NCBI GenBank assembly: GCA_019421865.1
Contig: JAHZEL010000011.1
Span: forward strand, 1 to 57,827
From: Desulfovibrionaceae bacterium
GTDB lineage: Bacteria > Desulfobacterota > Desulfovibrionia > Desulfovibrionales > Desulfovibrionaceae
Reading direction: 5' to 3'
Length of the DNA: 57,827 nt
In this document: positions 24,591 through 33,229 of the stretch, in pieces
Position numbering within the stretch: the stretch's first letter is position 1
Layout: every line of letters begins with the position of its first letter
The notes under the pieces: generated by a model
The model's input: the letters and a program-made list of their open reading frames with translations, nothing else
Databases searched by the model: none
Told to the model about the DNA's origin: nothing
Made by a program: the position numbers and the translations under genes

Positions 24591-25490
24591 TTATTTGCGC
24601 ATCACTGTGGAACTCCAGCACAGAAGAGAGCCGAATACGACGACGGCGACCCCCTTCCAGAACGCGCCGTCAAGATGCGCGCCTATCCATACCGTGGCGA
24701 AAAGACAGGACAGCACGGGCGTGAAGTAGGAGGCGATGGCAAGAACGGTGATGTTGCCTTTGGTCACGCCGTAGCTCCATGCCGCATAGGATCCGCCTAC
24801 GGCCACGGCTCCGATGATGACGCTCACCCAGCCCATGAGCGAGGCATGGGAAAGGTCGCCGTAGCCTGCGGCCCAGAGACTGGAAAAAATGGCGGTATCG
24901 ATGAGAAAGACGATGAGCGTGGGATTTTCGCCGCCGGACCAGGCTCTCGTCAGATTGGAATAGGCTGCCCAGGCCACGGCGCCGCAGAAGGCGAGAAAAT
25001 AGCTCCAGGGATTCTGCCGGATGTGCAGCATGATCTGTGCTGGCTGTATTCCCTGTTCTCCGCCGAGAACCAGCATGACGCCGATGAAGCTGATCACCAC
25101 GCCGGGAGCTATCCACCAGCGGGCCTTCTGTCCGTTGAACAGCACGGCGAACAGCACCACAAGACACGGCCACAGATAGTTGACCATGCCCACTTCCACG
25201 GTCTGCTGGCCGCCGTCGGAAAGATAGAGCGACAGCGCAAAGCAGATGGAGCAGAGATTCGCCGTCGGAATGCCGAGCCAGAGATATTTTTTGGGAAAGG
25301 CGCTCAGTTTAGGACGCCCGAGAAAGAAGACGAGGAAGAGGCATGTGGCCAGATAGAGCATGGTGAGGCCGGCCGCGAGACCGAACTGCTCCGTGATGTT
25401 GCGTACGATGCCTACCGACATGCCCCAGCAGACGGGGGCCGTAAGTCCGATGAGCGTGGCCTTGTGACTGGCAGAGGGAAGAAAGGACAT
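24591..25490 (-). CDS. YddG-like aromatic amino acid/DMT-superfamily exporter
   Basis: A 299-residue EamA-type transporter with ten hydrophobic segments. QQTVEVGMVNYLWPCLVVLFAV closely resembles the corresponding part of YddG, which exports aromatic amino acids in enterobacteria. Two EamA repeats are visible, the second ending GNITVLAIASYFTPVLSCLFA. It is oppositely oriented to rlmN and has AGGATTACGCC before the ATG. The exact substrate is inference. Confidence 0.82.
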   Translation of the reverse strand: MSFLPSASHKATLIGLTAPVCWGMSVGIVRNITEQFGLAAGLTMLYLATCLFLVFFLGRPKLSAFPKKYLWLGIPTANLCSICFALSLYLSDGGQQTVEVGMVNYLWPCLVVLFAVLFNGQKARWWIAPGVVISFIGVMLVLGGEQGIQPAQIMLHIRQNPWSYFLAFCGAVAWAAYSNLTRAWSGGENPTLIVFLIDTAIFSSLWAAGYGDLSHASLMGWVSVIIGAVAVGGSYAAWSYGVTKGNITVLAIASYFTPVLSCLFATVWIGAHLDGAFWKGVAVVVFGSLLCWSSTVMRK

Positions 25491-25880
25491 GGCGTAATCC
25501 TCGCAGACAGAAGATGCGCTGCCCTTGTGCCAGTTTTCCGCCTTTTGTCAAGCCTGGAAATGACCTTGAGAAAACAGCTGGTTGCGCTGTCGCTGCGGCA
25601 GGAAAGAGAAATGCGTGGCGACAGGAGCCGGAAGATTCGTCCGTCTGGCAGAATGTCGCCGTATGTTCCTGTTTATGCACCGGAATATGATTTTAGGGCT
25701 TGACAGAAAGGGGAGAGTAGTTCAAATTCAAATTTAGATTTGAGATGGCTGGAAACAGCGTTTCCCGTACTATGGGACAAATTTCGCTCGTGGCGCGCTC
25801 TGGATATCACCTCTCCATTCCATTGTCGCGCGGGCCGCTTGCAGGGGAAGGACGGTGAGGACGTCGTGAAAGAGATACGC
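25491..25880. other. Divergent intergenic region upstream of tetR-like gene
   Basis: No gene was recognised. It holds TTGACA at 25700-25705, a TCAAAT...ATTTGA inverted repeat (25722-25743) that could be a repressor operator, and a short TCCC/GGGA hairpin near 25770. A plus-strand transcript starting here would run into the terminator at 25912. Confidence 0.45.
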
Positions 25881-25910
25881 ATGACGCCCGCCACCCCTCG
25901 GCGGCCGTGA
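25881..25910 (+). CDS. Possible 9-codon leader peptide MTPATPRRP
   Basis: ATG 25881 opens a frame coding Met-Thr-Pro-Ala-Thr-Pro-Arg-Arg-Pro and stops at 25910, two bases before a terminator stem. The layout resembles attenuator leader peptides, with prolines and arginines as the codons that could stall. The ribosome-binding site is weak, so this is a suggestion only. Confidence 0.2.
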   Translation: MTPATPRRP

Positions 25911-25911
25911 A

Positions 25912-25952
25912 GGTTCCGGGGCATGGCCGTCCACGCTGCCCCGGCCTTTTTT
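25912..25952 (+). terminator. Terminator in the tetR leader
   Basis: CCGGGGCA (25916-25923) pairs perfectly with TGCCCCGG (25937-25944), with GG/CC outside, followed by a T-run at 25947-25952. It lies 98 bases upstream of the tetR-like start, with no gene before it on this strand. Confidence 0.75.
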
Positions 25953-26049
25953 ATGCCGTTTTTACCGTTGCATTTCAGGCTGAGCCGTTGCGGCCCGGCT
26001 GTTCTTGCCGTATGCTTGATGCAGCGTCCCATGACGAGAGGTTCCCCCT

Positions 26050-26763
26050 ATGCTTTTCTTCTCCCGCAAGAAACACTCGCGCGAGGACGGCGAGTCCACG
26101 CGCCGCCAGATTCTCGAAACGGCCGTACGGCTTTTTGCCGAACACGGCTATGCCGATACCACCAGCAAGATGATCTGCCGGGAGGCGGGCGTCAACATTG
26201 CGGCCGTGAACTATTATTTTGGAAGCAGAGACGATCTGTATCGCGCCGTGCTCGACGAGGTGCACGAGCACATCGTGAACGAACGTCAGATGGAGCTCAT
26301 CACGTCCGCCGAGCTTTCCGTGGAGCAAAAGCTGGAGCGGGTGCTCGACGCCTACATTGCCGCCGCCTATGACGGCGAGGGCTGGTATACCAGAATCTGG
26401 GCGCATGAGCTGATTTCTCCGTCGCCGCAGGGCGGAGCCGCATTTCTTGCGGGCACGCTGTCCAAGGAAAAGAGCATAAGTTCCCTTCTTTCGGAAATGA
26501 CGGGCATTCCCCGTGAGGATCCGGCGCTTCAGTGCTGCATCATCACGGTGATGGCTCCCTATCTTCTCATGCTCTGCGTTCAGCGGGACATGGCCCGTGT
26601 GCTGACGAAGGTGTTTGACTACCGCAAGGAAGATGTGAACCGTCATTTCAAGCTGATGCTCTTTGACGCGTTGCGTTCCTTCGGCGCGCGCTACGCGGCG
26701 GGCGAGCTTCCCGCCGTAACGAGAAGAGAGGACGCCGGGGAGGCCGAGAACGATCGTGCGTAA
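26050..26763 (+). CDS. TetR-family transcriptional regulator (CecR-like)
   Basis: A 237-residue TetR-type repressor. The helix-turn-helix is clear: TRRQILETAVRLFAEHGYADTTSKMICREAGVNIAAVNYYFGSRDDLYRAVL (residues about 18-70). The C-terminal ligand domain has MELITSAEL and WAHELISPSPQG, resembling CecR/YbiH (DUF1956) proteins that sense drugs and often control efflux. It overlaps the next gene by 8 bases, so the two are co-expressed. Confidence 0.87.
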   Translation: MLFFSRKKHSREDGESTRRQILETAVRLFAEHGYADTTSKMICREAGVNIAAVNYYFGSRDDLYRAVLDEVHEHIVNERQMELITSAELSVEQKLERVLDAYIAAAYDGEGWYTRIWAHELISPSPQGGAAFLAGTLSKEKSISSLLSEMTGIPREDPALQCCIITVMAPYLLMLCVQRDMARVLTKVFDYRKEDVNRHFKLMLFDALRSFGARYAAGELPAVTRREDAGEAENDRA

Positions 26764-27877
26764 ACTCGCGGCGTTTTTTGTGCTGCTGCTGCTCTGTCTG
26801 GCCGGGCAGGGCTGTGCCGTTTCCCACCGTCCTTCCGTGGAAGAGATGGCCGGAGCCATGATCATGACGGGCTTTCGCGGTACGGAAGCGCCGCCTTCCG
26901 TGCTGCATGCCGTATCCGAGGGAAAAATCGGCGGCATTATTCTTTTCGAAAGAGGCAAGAAGCCGGGAGAGCCGTACAATATTGAGTCGCCCGAGCAGCT
27001 GAAACGCCTTGTGGCCTCTCTTCAGAACGCCGCGCCGCGCACGCTGCTCGTGGCCGTGGATCAGGAAGGCGGTCAGGTGCGCCGCCTGAAGACCACGCGG
27101 GGCTTTTCCGCGCTTCCTTCCGCCGCAACGATGGGGCGGATGGAGACCTCCGAAGTATGGCAGTTCGGCTATCGTGCCGGCAGGGAAATGGCGTCTCTCG
27201 GCATTAACGTGGATCTTGCTCCCGTGGCGGACATCCGCCGCTCCAGACGGAGCCCCGGACTCGGCGATGCCGGGAGACTGTTCGGCGATGACCCGGAAAA
27301 GGTGACGCGTCAGGCGCTGGCCTTCGGCGACGGGCTGTTTCAGGCAGGTGTTCTGCCGGCGCTCAAGCATTTTCCCGGACTCGGCAGCGCGGGAAAGGAT
27401 TCCCATCTTTCGCTTCCCGATGTGACGAACAGCTGGAGCCGGGATGAACTTCTTCCCTACAGAACCGCCTTTGCCGGAGACTGGCCGGGCATGGTGCTCG
27501 TGGCGCACGTCTACAACCGGAACCTTGATGAGAATTTCCCCTCGTCGCTTTCTCCCGCCGTCGTGGACGGGCTTCTGCGTGAAGAACTGGGCTGGAATGG
27601 CGTCGTCATCAGCGACGATCTGCAGATGGGAGCCGCATCCAAGGGGCATTCACTGGAAGAGCGCGTTCGTCTGGCGTTGCTTGCAGGCAACGATATTCTG
27701 CTTTTCGGCAATCACCTGGAGTATGATCCTCTGCTGCACGAGCGTCTGTTTCAGGCGGTGATGGCGCTGGTGAAGGAAGGCGTGGTGCCTGTCGAGAGGC
27801 TGAAGATTTCGTGGCAACGCATTGAAGTCATGAAGGAAAGACTGGCGGAAGCGCAGAAGGCGGCCGCCTCAGAGTAA
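26756..27877 (+). CDS. Glycoside hydrolase family 3, NagZ-like, exported
   Basis: A 373-residue GH3 beta-N-acetylhexosaminidase-like protein from a GTG start. An N-terminal hydrophobic signal ends near Cys 21 (AGQGC), suggesting a lipoprotein though the lipobox is atypical. NagZ landmarks follow: VDQEGGQVRRL, the KHFPGLGSAGKDSHLSLP loop, VAHV and the catalytic-nucleophile segment VISDDLQMGAAS. NagZ trims muropeptides in the cytoplasm of enterobacteria, whereas an exported version would act on peptidoglycan or other glycans outside. It is translationally coupled to the TetR gene. Confidence 0.87.
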   Translation: MRKLAAFFVLLLLCLAGQGCAVSHRPSVEEMAGAMIMTGFRGTEAPPSVLHAVSEGKIGGIILFERGKKPGEPYNIESPEQLKRLVASLQNAAPRTLLVAVDQEGGQVRRLKTTRGFSALPSAATMGRMETSEVWQFGYRAGREMASLGINVDLAPVADIRRSRRSPGLGDAGRLFGDDPEKVTRQALAFGDGLFQAGVLPALKHFPGLGSAGKDSHLSLPDVTNSWSRDELLPYRTAFAGDWPGMVLVAHVYNRNLDENFPSSLSPAVVDGLLREELGWNGVVISDDLQMGAASKGHSLEERVRLALLAGNDILLFGNHLEYDPLLHERLFQAVMALVKEGVVPVERLKISWQRIEVMKERLAEAQKAAASE

Positions 27878-27977
27878 GATGCGTCCGTATGCCTCCCGGC
27901 TGGCTGTCCGGCGCTGTTTATAGGACCGACTTTCGCGGTACTCGTCCCGGGCCGGGAATCGGCCCGGTTCAGAGATG

Positions 27978-28676
27978 CTACTTCCAGTATTCGGCATGAG
28001 GTTTGGCTTCGGCAAGACCGTCGATCGGCAGCGTGACCGTAACGACGCCTTCCGACCACGGCGCAACCTGATAGGGGCTGAAGTAGAGCGTGATGCCGTC
28101 CGCCGTCAGCAGAAAGGTTTGAAAGTTTTCAGATTCGGGTTCCGTGCCGGGGTTCACCATGTCCGGCGGCAGGTCCCGGCCGAGGAGTTCCCGTCTGGTC
28201 TGTTCGCTGAGAAGGCGCAGGGCCGTATCCGGCTTGCCGAAGAGATCGGCAAGCGTGAAGGCCTTTCCTTCCGGAACCGTGTAGTTCTGAGCGATCAAGG
28301 CAAGATTGCCGTGCGCGCCTCCGAGATACTGATAGTCCTGCCACAGCACGCCCGCCGTTTTGCCGTTGCCGGAAATCGTGCCCGTAAGCACCATTTCATA
28401 CGGATGCTGAACAAAGTCGGGATCGCTTTTCCGCAGGTCTTCGAGCGCAAGATATTCCTCCTGAGCCGACGTTCGGAATGCCTTTACGGCGTTCTGCACC
28501 AGAGAATCGGAAGCCTCGTCGGGGCGGGACATGTCGAAACGCTGCCAGGAGGCCTCGATGTTCAGTACCGTCGAATGTTCCGTGTATTTCGAGGCTGCCG
28601 GTTCCGAGGCGGAAGCAGAAATAGACGTGACCGCAGCAAGCAGGCAGCAGGAAAGGGCGAGGGGAAGAGACTTCAT
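27978..28676 (-). CDS. Secreted DUF3298/DUF4163 (RsiV-like) protein
   Basis: A 232-residue protein with a cleavable signal peptide (MKSLPLALSCCLLAAVTSISASASE). The mature part resembles the DUF4163-DUF3298 pair: QYLGGAHGN is the typical GGAH core, followed by AFTLADLF and the C-terminal ITLYFSPYQVAPWSEG motif found in RsiV-type lysozyme-binding domains. Its function here is unknown. It converges with the GH3 gene; the gap holds an 8-bp CCGGGCCG stem (27947-27967) without a T-run. Confidence 0.8.
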   Translation of the reverse strand: MKSLPLALSCCLLAAVTSISASASEPAASKYTEHSTVLNIEASWQRFDMSRPDEASDSLVQNAVKAFRTSAQEEYLALEDLRKSDPDFVQHPYEMVLTGTISGNGKTAGVLWQDYQYLGGAHGNLALIAQNYTVPEGKAFTLADLFGKPDTALRLLSEQTRRELLGRDLPPDMVNPGTEPESENFQTFLLTADGITLYFSPYQVAPWSEGVVTVTLPIDGLAEAKPHAEYWK

Positions 28677-28702
28677 GGTGTTCTCCGCATGAGGGAAGAG
28701 GT

Positions 28703-29296
28703 TCAGCTGTCGAGTCGTGCTGCGGGATGGCCGCGCATGACTTCCTGAAAGCGTGGACAGGTTCTTTCGTGGTCGTTGATGATGCCGCAGGCCTGCAGCA
28801 TGGAATAGATGGTGATGCTGCCTACATAGCGGAATCCCCGTTTCTTGAGCTGAGCGCTTATGCGGTCGGAAAGCTCGTTGCTCGGGGGAACGGCATGCGC
28901 ATGGCTTTCATAGATCAGCATGCGTCCGTCCGTGAAGCTCCACAGCCAGGAGTGAAAGGAGCCGAACTCCTGCTGCATGGCAAGGAAGGCCCGAGCATCG
29001 GCGATCAGCGCCTCCACCTTGCGCCTTGAGCGTATCATGCCCGGTTCCGCCAGCGCGGCCTCCATGTCCTTTTCCGTGAAGCGGGCCAGCTTTTCTGGAT
29101 CGAACCCGGCAAGACAGCGGCGGAATATCTCCCGTTTTTTCAGCATGAGCAGCCAGTTCAGGCCGCACTGCATGACTTCCAGCGCCAGATGTTCGAAAAG
29201 GACGCGGTCGTCATGAACGGGCACTCCCCATTCCGTATCGTGGTAACGGCGCAGGAGATCGTCGCTCCGGCTCCAGGCGCAGCCGCTGTTTTCCAT
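28703..29296 (-). CDS. tag: DNA-3-methyladenine glycosylase I
   Basis: A 197-residue TAG enzyme that removes 3-methyladenine from alkylated DNA. The N-terminal CAWSRSDDLLRRYHDTEWGVPVHDD is diagnostic, and the zinc ligands correspond to Cys 6, His 19 and the C-terminal H-x3-C in NDHERTC. LNWLLMLKKRE and YVGSITIYSMLQACGI are also typical. ATG 29296 is used because AAAGGAGAAC precedes it, in preference to an in-frame start 39 bases upstream. Confidence 0.94.
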   Translation of the reverse strand: MENSGCAWSRSDDLLRRYHDTEWGVPVHDDRVLFEHLALEVMQCGLNWLLMLKKREIFRRCLAGFDPEKLARFTEKDMEAALAEPGMIRSRRKVEALIADARAFLAMQQEFGSFHSWLWSFTDGRMLIYESHAHAVPPSNELSDRISAQLKKRGFRYVGSITIYSMLQACGIINDHERTCPRFQEVMRGHPAARLDS

Positions 29297-29490
29297 GATG
29301 TTCTCCTTTGCGCCATAGTGCCCCGTTTTTCTCATGAAGTACAGCCTCGGCTTGACAGGGAAAAGGTCCGCGCCTACACATGGGCAACCCTGCGCCCGGA
29401 GGCTGGAGAGACCGGTTGCCGGAACGTATTTTTGCTTCGGGCACAGCAGGGCATGGCGTGGAAACGTGCCGCGCCGACAGGAGATGAATC

Positions 29491-30624
29491 ATGAAAATGC
29501 CGTCCGTCGGGCCGAGGTGGGCCTGTTCTTTTTTCTTTGCCGTCGTGGGTATCGTCTACGGCAGCGTCATGTCCCGCATGCCGGCCCTCAAGGCGCAGGC
29601 CGCCTTGAGCGATGCCGACGTGGGCGTCATGCTTCTGTGCATGGGGCTGGGAGGTCTCGTATCCTTTCCGCTGGCAGGCTGGGCGATTTCCCGTACGAGC
29701 TGCCGCCGGGTGCTTACTCTGGTTTCCGCGGCGCTTATTCTGCTTTTTCCCTGCATGGGCCTGATTTCCGGCTTTTTTTCGGCCTGCGCACTTTTCGCCG
29801 TGCTGGGTTTTGCCATAGGTATGAACGATGTGGGCATCAATGCCGGATCCATTCTGGTGGAAACGTTCATGCGCCGGGCCGTCATTTCCTCCATGCATGC
29901 GCTGTACAGTCTGGGCGGACTGCTGGGCGCGCTGGCGGGATCCTGCATGGCGGCCCTGAACGTGACGCCGCTGGGACATTTTTTTTCCGTGGCCTGCGTT
30001 CTTGCCTGCCTGATGCCGTTTTTTGCCGCGCAGCTTCTGCAGGATTCTCCGCGCCCCGGGCCGAAGAACGGCAGGCTGACGCGTCCCCCGCTCTGGGTGC
30101 TCATCTTCGGCCTGCTCATGCTCTGTTCCTATTCTTCGGAAGGTTCGGTGGGCGAGTGGGGCGTGCTTCTCCTGCATGAAGTCAAGGGGGCCTCGGAACA
30201 TACTGCCGCGCTGGCCTATGCGTCCTTTTCCGTGGCCATGGTGGTCATGCGCTTTTTCGGTGACCGGCTGCGTGAGCATTTCGGCGACGCGAGACTGCTG
30301 CGCGTGTGCTCCGGGTGCGCGCTGGCGGGCATGATTCTGGCACTGCTTTCTCCCTGGCCTTTGATCTGCCTTGTCGGTTATGCTTTCATGGGATTGGGTC
30401 TTTCGGTGAGCGTGCCCATTCTGTTCAGTGCGGCGGGCAGGCGGAAGGATCTTCCCACCGGCACGGTCACGGCTTTTCTTTCCATGCTGGCCGCGAGCGG
30501 GCAGCTGTTCATTCCTCCGCTCATCGGCATGCTTGGTGCGGTGGTCGGCCTTCAGGCCGCCATGAGCGTGGTGGTTCTTCTGTGCGCCATCATGTTTTTT
30601 GGCGCGGGCATCGTCAGGCAGTAG
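29491..30624 (+). CDS. Major facilitator superfamily transporter
   Basis: A 377-residue MFS permease with about twelve hydrophobic segments, shorter than typical. SRMPALKAQAALSDADVGVMLLCMGLGGLVSFPLAG and later RFFGDRLREHFG correspond to the loop 2-3 and 8-9 MFS motifs, and it resembles YbjJ-like sugar or drug permeases. It diverges from tag and ends before a strong terminator, at the border of the prophage. Confidence 0.85.
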   Translation: MKMPSVGPRWACSFFFAVVGIVYGSVMSRMPALKAQAALSDADVGVMLLCMGLGGLVSFPLAGWAISRTSCRRVLTLVSAALILLFPCMGLISGFFSACALFAVLGFAIGMNDVGINAGSILVETFMRRAVISSMHALYSLGGLLGALAGSCMAALNVTPLGHFFSVACVLACLMPFFAAQLLQDSPRPGPKNGRLTRPPLWVLIFGLLMLCSYSSEGSVGEWGVLLLHEVKGASEHTAALAYASFSVAMVVMRFFGDRLREHFGDARLLRVCSGCALAGMILALLSPWPLICLVGYAFMGLGLSVSVPILFSAAGRRKDLPTGTVTAFLSMLAASGQLFIPPLIGMLGAVVGLQAAMSVVVLLCAIMFFGAGIVRQ

Positions 30625-30681
30625 CGTTTTTCGTTTGAACAGAGACCCGTTTCGCAGCGTGAAACGGCAAGGAACGACAAG

Positions 30682-30713
30682 AAGGCCGGCTCCCGGGGGA
30701 GCCGGCCTTTTCC
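30682..30713. terminator. Terminator at the chromosome-prophage border
   Basis: AAGGCCGGCTCCC (30682-30694) pairs perfectly with 30697-30709 around GG, with T-run following. It ends the MFS transcript. Confidence 0.88.
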
Positions 30714-31218
30714 TATCCTTCCGCCAGAGGGACCGGCGATCTTCCGGAATGACAGAGAAGAGCGGCGGTGGCGTCAGGACAAACGTCCGAGTTTTCTGAT
30801 GGTCAGCGTGCGCCGGATCGGGCGGCGCTCAGCTTTTTAGAACTTGTAGCGGAAGTTTTTATTCTACTACTTCTATCTCTATAAGCTCTTACTCTATCAG
30901 TAGGAACTTATTTATTTTTATTCGTCAGATTATTCATACAGACATAATCTGTTTATCTCCTCTATATCTCCTCAATGCTATGGACAGCCTGCTCCATGCA
31001 GCCAGCGGAAGGCGGTCCACTTGCTACGTCATCCCCCGTTCCCCCAATAAAAAGACTTCCAGCCATGGTGTCATAGCCCTCCGTGGTAAATCTTGGGTCC
31101 TTTCTGGGCCTGAACGTATGCGGGAGCTTATCGAGCGCAATAACTCTCAGAAAATTTTTGAAAAAAAATTTGAAATTTGGAAAACCGGCTGCGTCTCCGT
31201 ATGTGAGGAGGTGGCGGC
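30714..31218. other. AT-rich prophage leader with no certain gene
   Basis: The stretch becomes AT-rich from about 30838. Two overlapping open frames (30980-31222 and, from a GTG, 31083-31274) reach the helicase start; the second ends in a basic GKPAASPYVRRW segment that could be a small DNA-binding protein, but neither has a convincing ribosome-binding site or known family. A GTGTCATA site (31068-31075) resembles the origin repeats further right. Confidence 0.4.
30926..30951. promoter_or_regulatory. Operator-like inverted repeat in prophage leader
   Basis: CAGATTAT (30926-30933) and ATAATCTG (30944-30951) are perfect inverted repeats 10 bases apart. Two copies of TATCTCCTC (30954 and 30965) follow with 11-bp spacing. 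It is a candidate repressor operator for the early genes. Confidence 0.5.
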
Positions 31219-32925
31219 ATGAGCGACCACCAGAACGGCACCCCGAACTCTCCGAAGGAATGGTTGCGCGATGAGATCATTAAGGCAGAGGTGCAGCGCA
31301 AGGCTGAAGAAGAGGCCGAAAATCTTGCACGACTGAAGGCTGACGCCGAGGAGAGCAAGGACGGCTCTGGAAAGCTTCAGCGGGACAAGGAAGTGGAAGA
31401 GCGGCAGCGCTTCGTGGAAGAGTGCGCCGCTGCCGGACAGAAGGGATCAGGTATCCTGTTCAATGAGCTGAACAGGGGAGAGCTGATATTCGTCCCCGAG
31501 TGGAACACCTGGCTGGAATGGCGAGAACAGTACTGGGCGAGAATATGGCCGTTTGAAGCAACGGACAGGGTAGAGAGAGTTTCCCAGGCGTACCTGGAAG
31601 CGGCGGAACGCCTTCGGATCATGGCGGCATCGGCCCGGGCAGAAGATGATAGCGAACGAGCCAAGGGGCTGGACTCCAGGAGCAAAAAGCTCAGAAGCGC
31701 GGCGGACAAGCTTCACCAGAAGCAGGGGATCAACGCCTGTTTGGATTTGTCTCTTTCTCATAGTAGCCGGCTCACGGTGCCGGGCGTGAAAACGGACGCG
31801 GACAACTTCATCATCGTGGCGAAGAACGGCGTTGTAGAGCTGCGCTCCGGCAAGCTGAGACCTGGAAAGCCAGAAGACTACTTCACCCGCCACTGTTCAG
31901 TAGACTGGCAGGGAATAGAGGCAGCCTGTCCCAAGTGGGAGAAGATGCTGTTCGAGATTCTGGGCGAGGACCCGGACGTGCTGCATTACATGCAGAAGCT
32001 TCTCGGCATGGCTCTGTGCGGCGATATATCGGAAAAGATATTCGTGGTTCTTCTGGGCGCAGAAGGCGACTCTGGCAAGACGACGATATTTGAAATTCTG
32101 TACGAGATACTCACGGGTAGCGACGGCACGAGTGAGACCGGTTATGCCGCGCCCATGCCTGTGGAGTTGCTTCTCGACCAGGGCACACCGCAGAACCCCA
32201 ACAGTCCTACGCCGGCAGTTCTTGAAATGAAAGGGCAGAGAATAGCCTGGGCATCGGAGCCGGGAGAGAACAGGCGCTTCTCTGTGGACAAGATCAAACT
32301 CATGAGCGGCGACGACTCCTTGGTGGGGCGATCCCCCTATGACAAAGGCAATACGAAGTTCCGGCCGACGCATACGCTTTTTCTCCTGACAAACCACAAG
32401 ATGAGGGCGGGGGATAATGACTCTGCTTTCTGGAAGCGCCTCAAGCTGGTGGATTGCCCGTATTCCTTCGTCTCAAATCCTGATCCGAACAATCCCATGG
32501 AGCGGCTGGTCAACAAGAACCTCAAGAGGGAGATTCTTTCAGAAGAGGCCTCCGGGGTTCTGGCATGGCTGGTGCGTGGATATCAGCTCTACGAGATAGA
32601 GGGACTCACTCCTCCAGAGAAGATAAAGAGGGATACCGACGCCTACCGCAGAGAAGAAAGTATCATCCTGCAATTCGTAGATGCATGCCTGGAAGAAGAT
32701 CCGGAAGCGCCTCGTTTATCTGCTGCGCATATCTATACCGTGTTCAAGGCGTGGTTCGAGGACAAAATGAGCCGCCGGGGATGCCCGTCTATTTCCACGT
32801 TCGGCAAACTGGCCAAGCGGGTTATCCGCTGTGAAAAGGCCGGCGGGCGCGTCTGGTATTACGGATACAAATTCAACGAGCAGGCGGAATTCGACTATCC
32901 CAAGGAGGTGAAGGAACATGCGTAA
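31219..32925 (+). CDS. Phage D5/P4-type superfamily 3 replicative helicase
   Basis: A 568-residue phage replication ATPase of the D5/P4-alpha type. The first 200 residues are charged and coiled (EVQRKAEEEAENLARLKADAEE). The helicase core holds Walker A GAEGDSGKT at residues 280-288, a following acidic region, and the SF3-like FLLTNHKMRAGDNDSAFWKRL segment, ending in a winged-helix-like C-terminus (SRRGCPSISTFGKLAKRV). It lacks the primase zinc finger, which is encoded separately two genes on. GAGGAGG precedes the ATG. It probably loads at the adjacent repeat array. Confidence 0.85.
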   Translation: MSDHQNGTPNSPKEWLRDEIIKAEVQRKAEEEAENLARLKADAEESKDGSGKLQRDKEVEERQRFVEECAAAGQKGSGILFNELNRGELIFVPEWNTWLEWREQYWARIWPFEATDRVERVSQAYLEAAERLRIMAASARAEDDSERAKGLDSRSKKLRSAADKLHQKQGINACLDLSLSHSSRLTVPGVKTDADNFIIVAKNGVVELRSGKLRPGKPEDYFTRHCSVDWQGIEAACPKWEKMLFEILGEDPDVLHYMQKLLGMALCGDISEKIFVVLLGAEGDSGKTTIFEILYEILTGSDGTSETGYAAPMPVELLLDQGTPQNPNSPTPAVLEMKGQRIAWASEPGENRRFSVDKIKLMSGDDSLVGRSPYDKGNTKFRPTHTLFLLTNHKMRAGDNDSAFWKRLKLVDCPYSFVSNPDPNNPMERLVNKNLKREILSEEASGVLAWLVRGYQLYEIEGLTPPEKIKRDTDAYRREESIILQFVDACLEEDPEAPRLSAAHIYTVFKAWFEDKMSRRGCPSISTFGKLAKRVIRCEKAGGRVWYYGYKFNEQAEFDYPKEVKEHA

Positions 32926-32953
32926 CTTGAAGCGTTGCTTTAACTTCACCGCC

Positions 32954-33229
32954 TATCATGATACTTGCATGACACTGCCAAGACACTGGTGTCATGGACA
33001 GAATTTCAAGGAAAACGGCAGATTATATATCAAACATGACACCATGATACTTTTCCCCGTAAAACTATATATATGCAAAAATTTTCTCACGCGCGCGCAT
33101 ATATACTGTCATAGTATCATGTTTTTTAAAAAAATAGAAAGTAACTATAGAAAAACAATGGAAAAATTTGCCATGACACTTTCAGAAAAAAGTATCATGC
33201 AAGTATCATGGCAGTATCATGGTGTCATG
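32954..33229. repeat. Origin-like array of GTRTCATG sites
   Basis: Eleven exact matches to GTRTCATG lie in 276 bases: forward at 32989, 33114, 33192, 33203, 33214 and 33222; reverse at 32957, 32968, 33035, 33043 and 33172. CATGACACCATGATAC (33035-33050) and GTATCATGGTGTCATG (33214-33229) are perfect 16-bp inverted repeats, and 32957-32997 mirrors 33171-33210 imperfectly. The centre is AT-rich with 18 bases of alternating purine-pyrimidine (33089-33106). Placement between helicase and primase genes fits an iteron-type replication origin. Confidence 0.75.

Noticed and set aside
24576..25703. A 375-codon plus-strand frame
   Set aside because: It is antisense to the YddG-like transporter and its composition is His/Gly/Asp-rich.
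30682..30713. An attachment site at the chromosome-prophage border
   Set aside because: The symmetric sequence is a normal terminator of the MFS gene, and no second copy is visible in the window.
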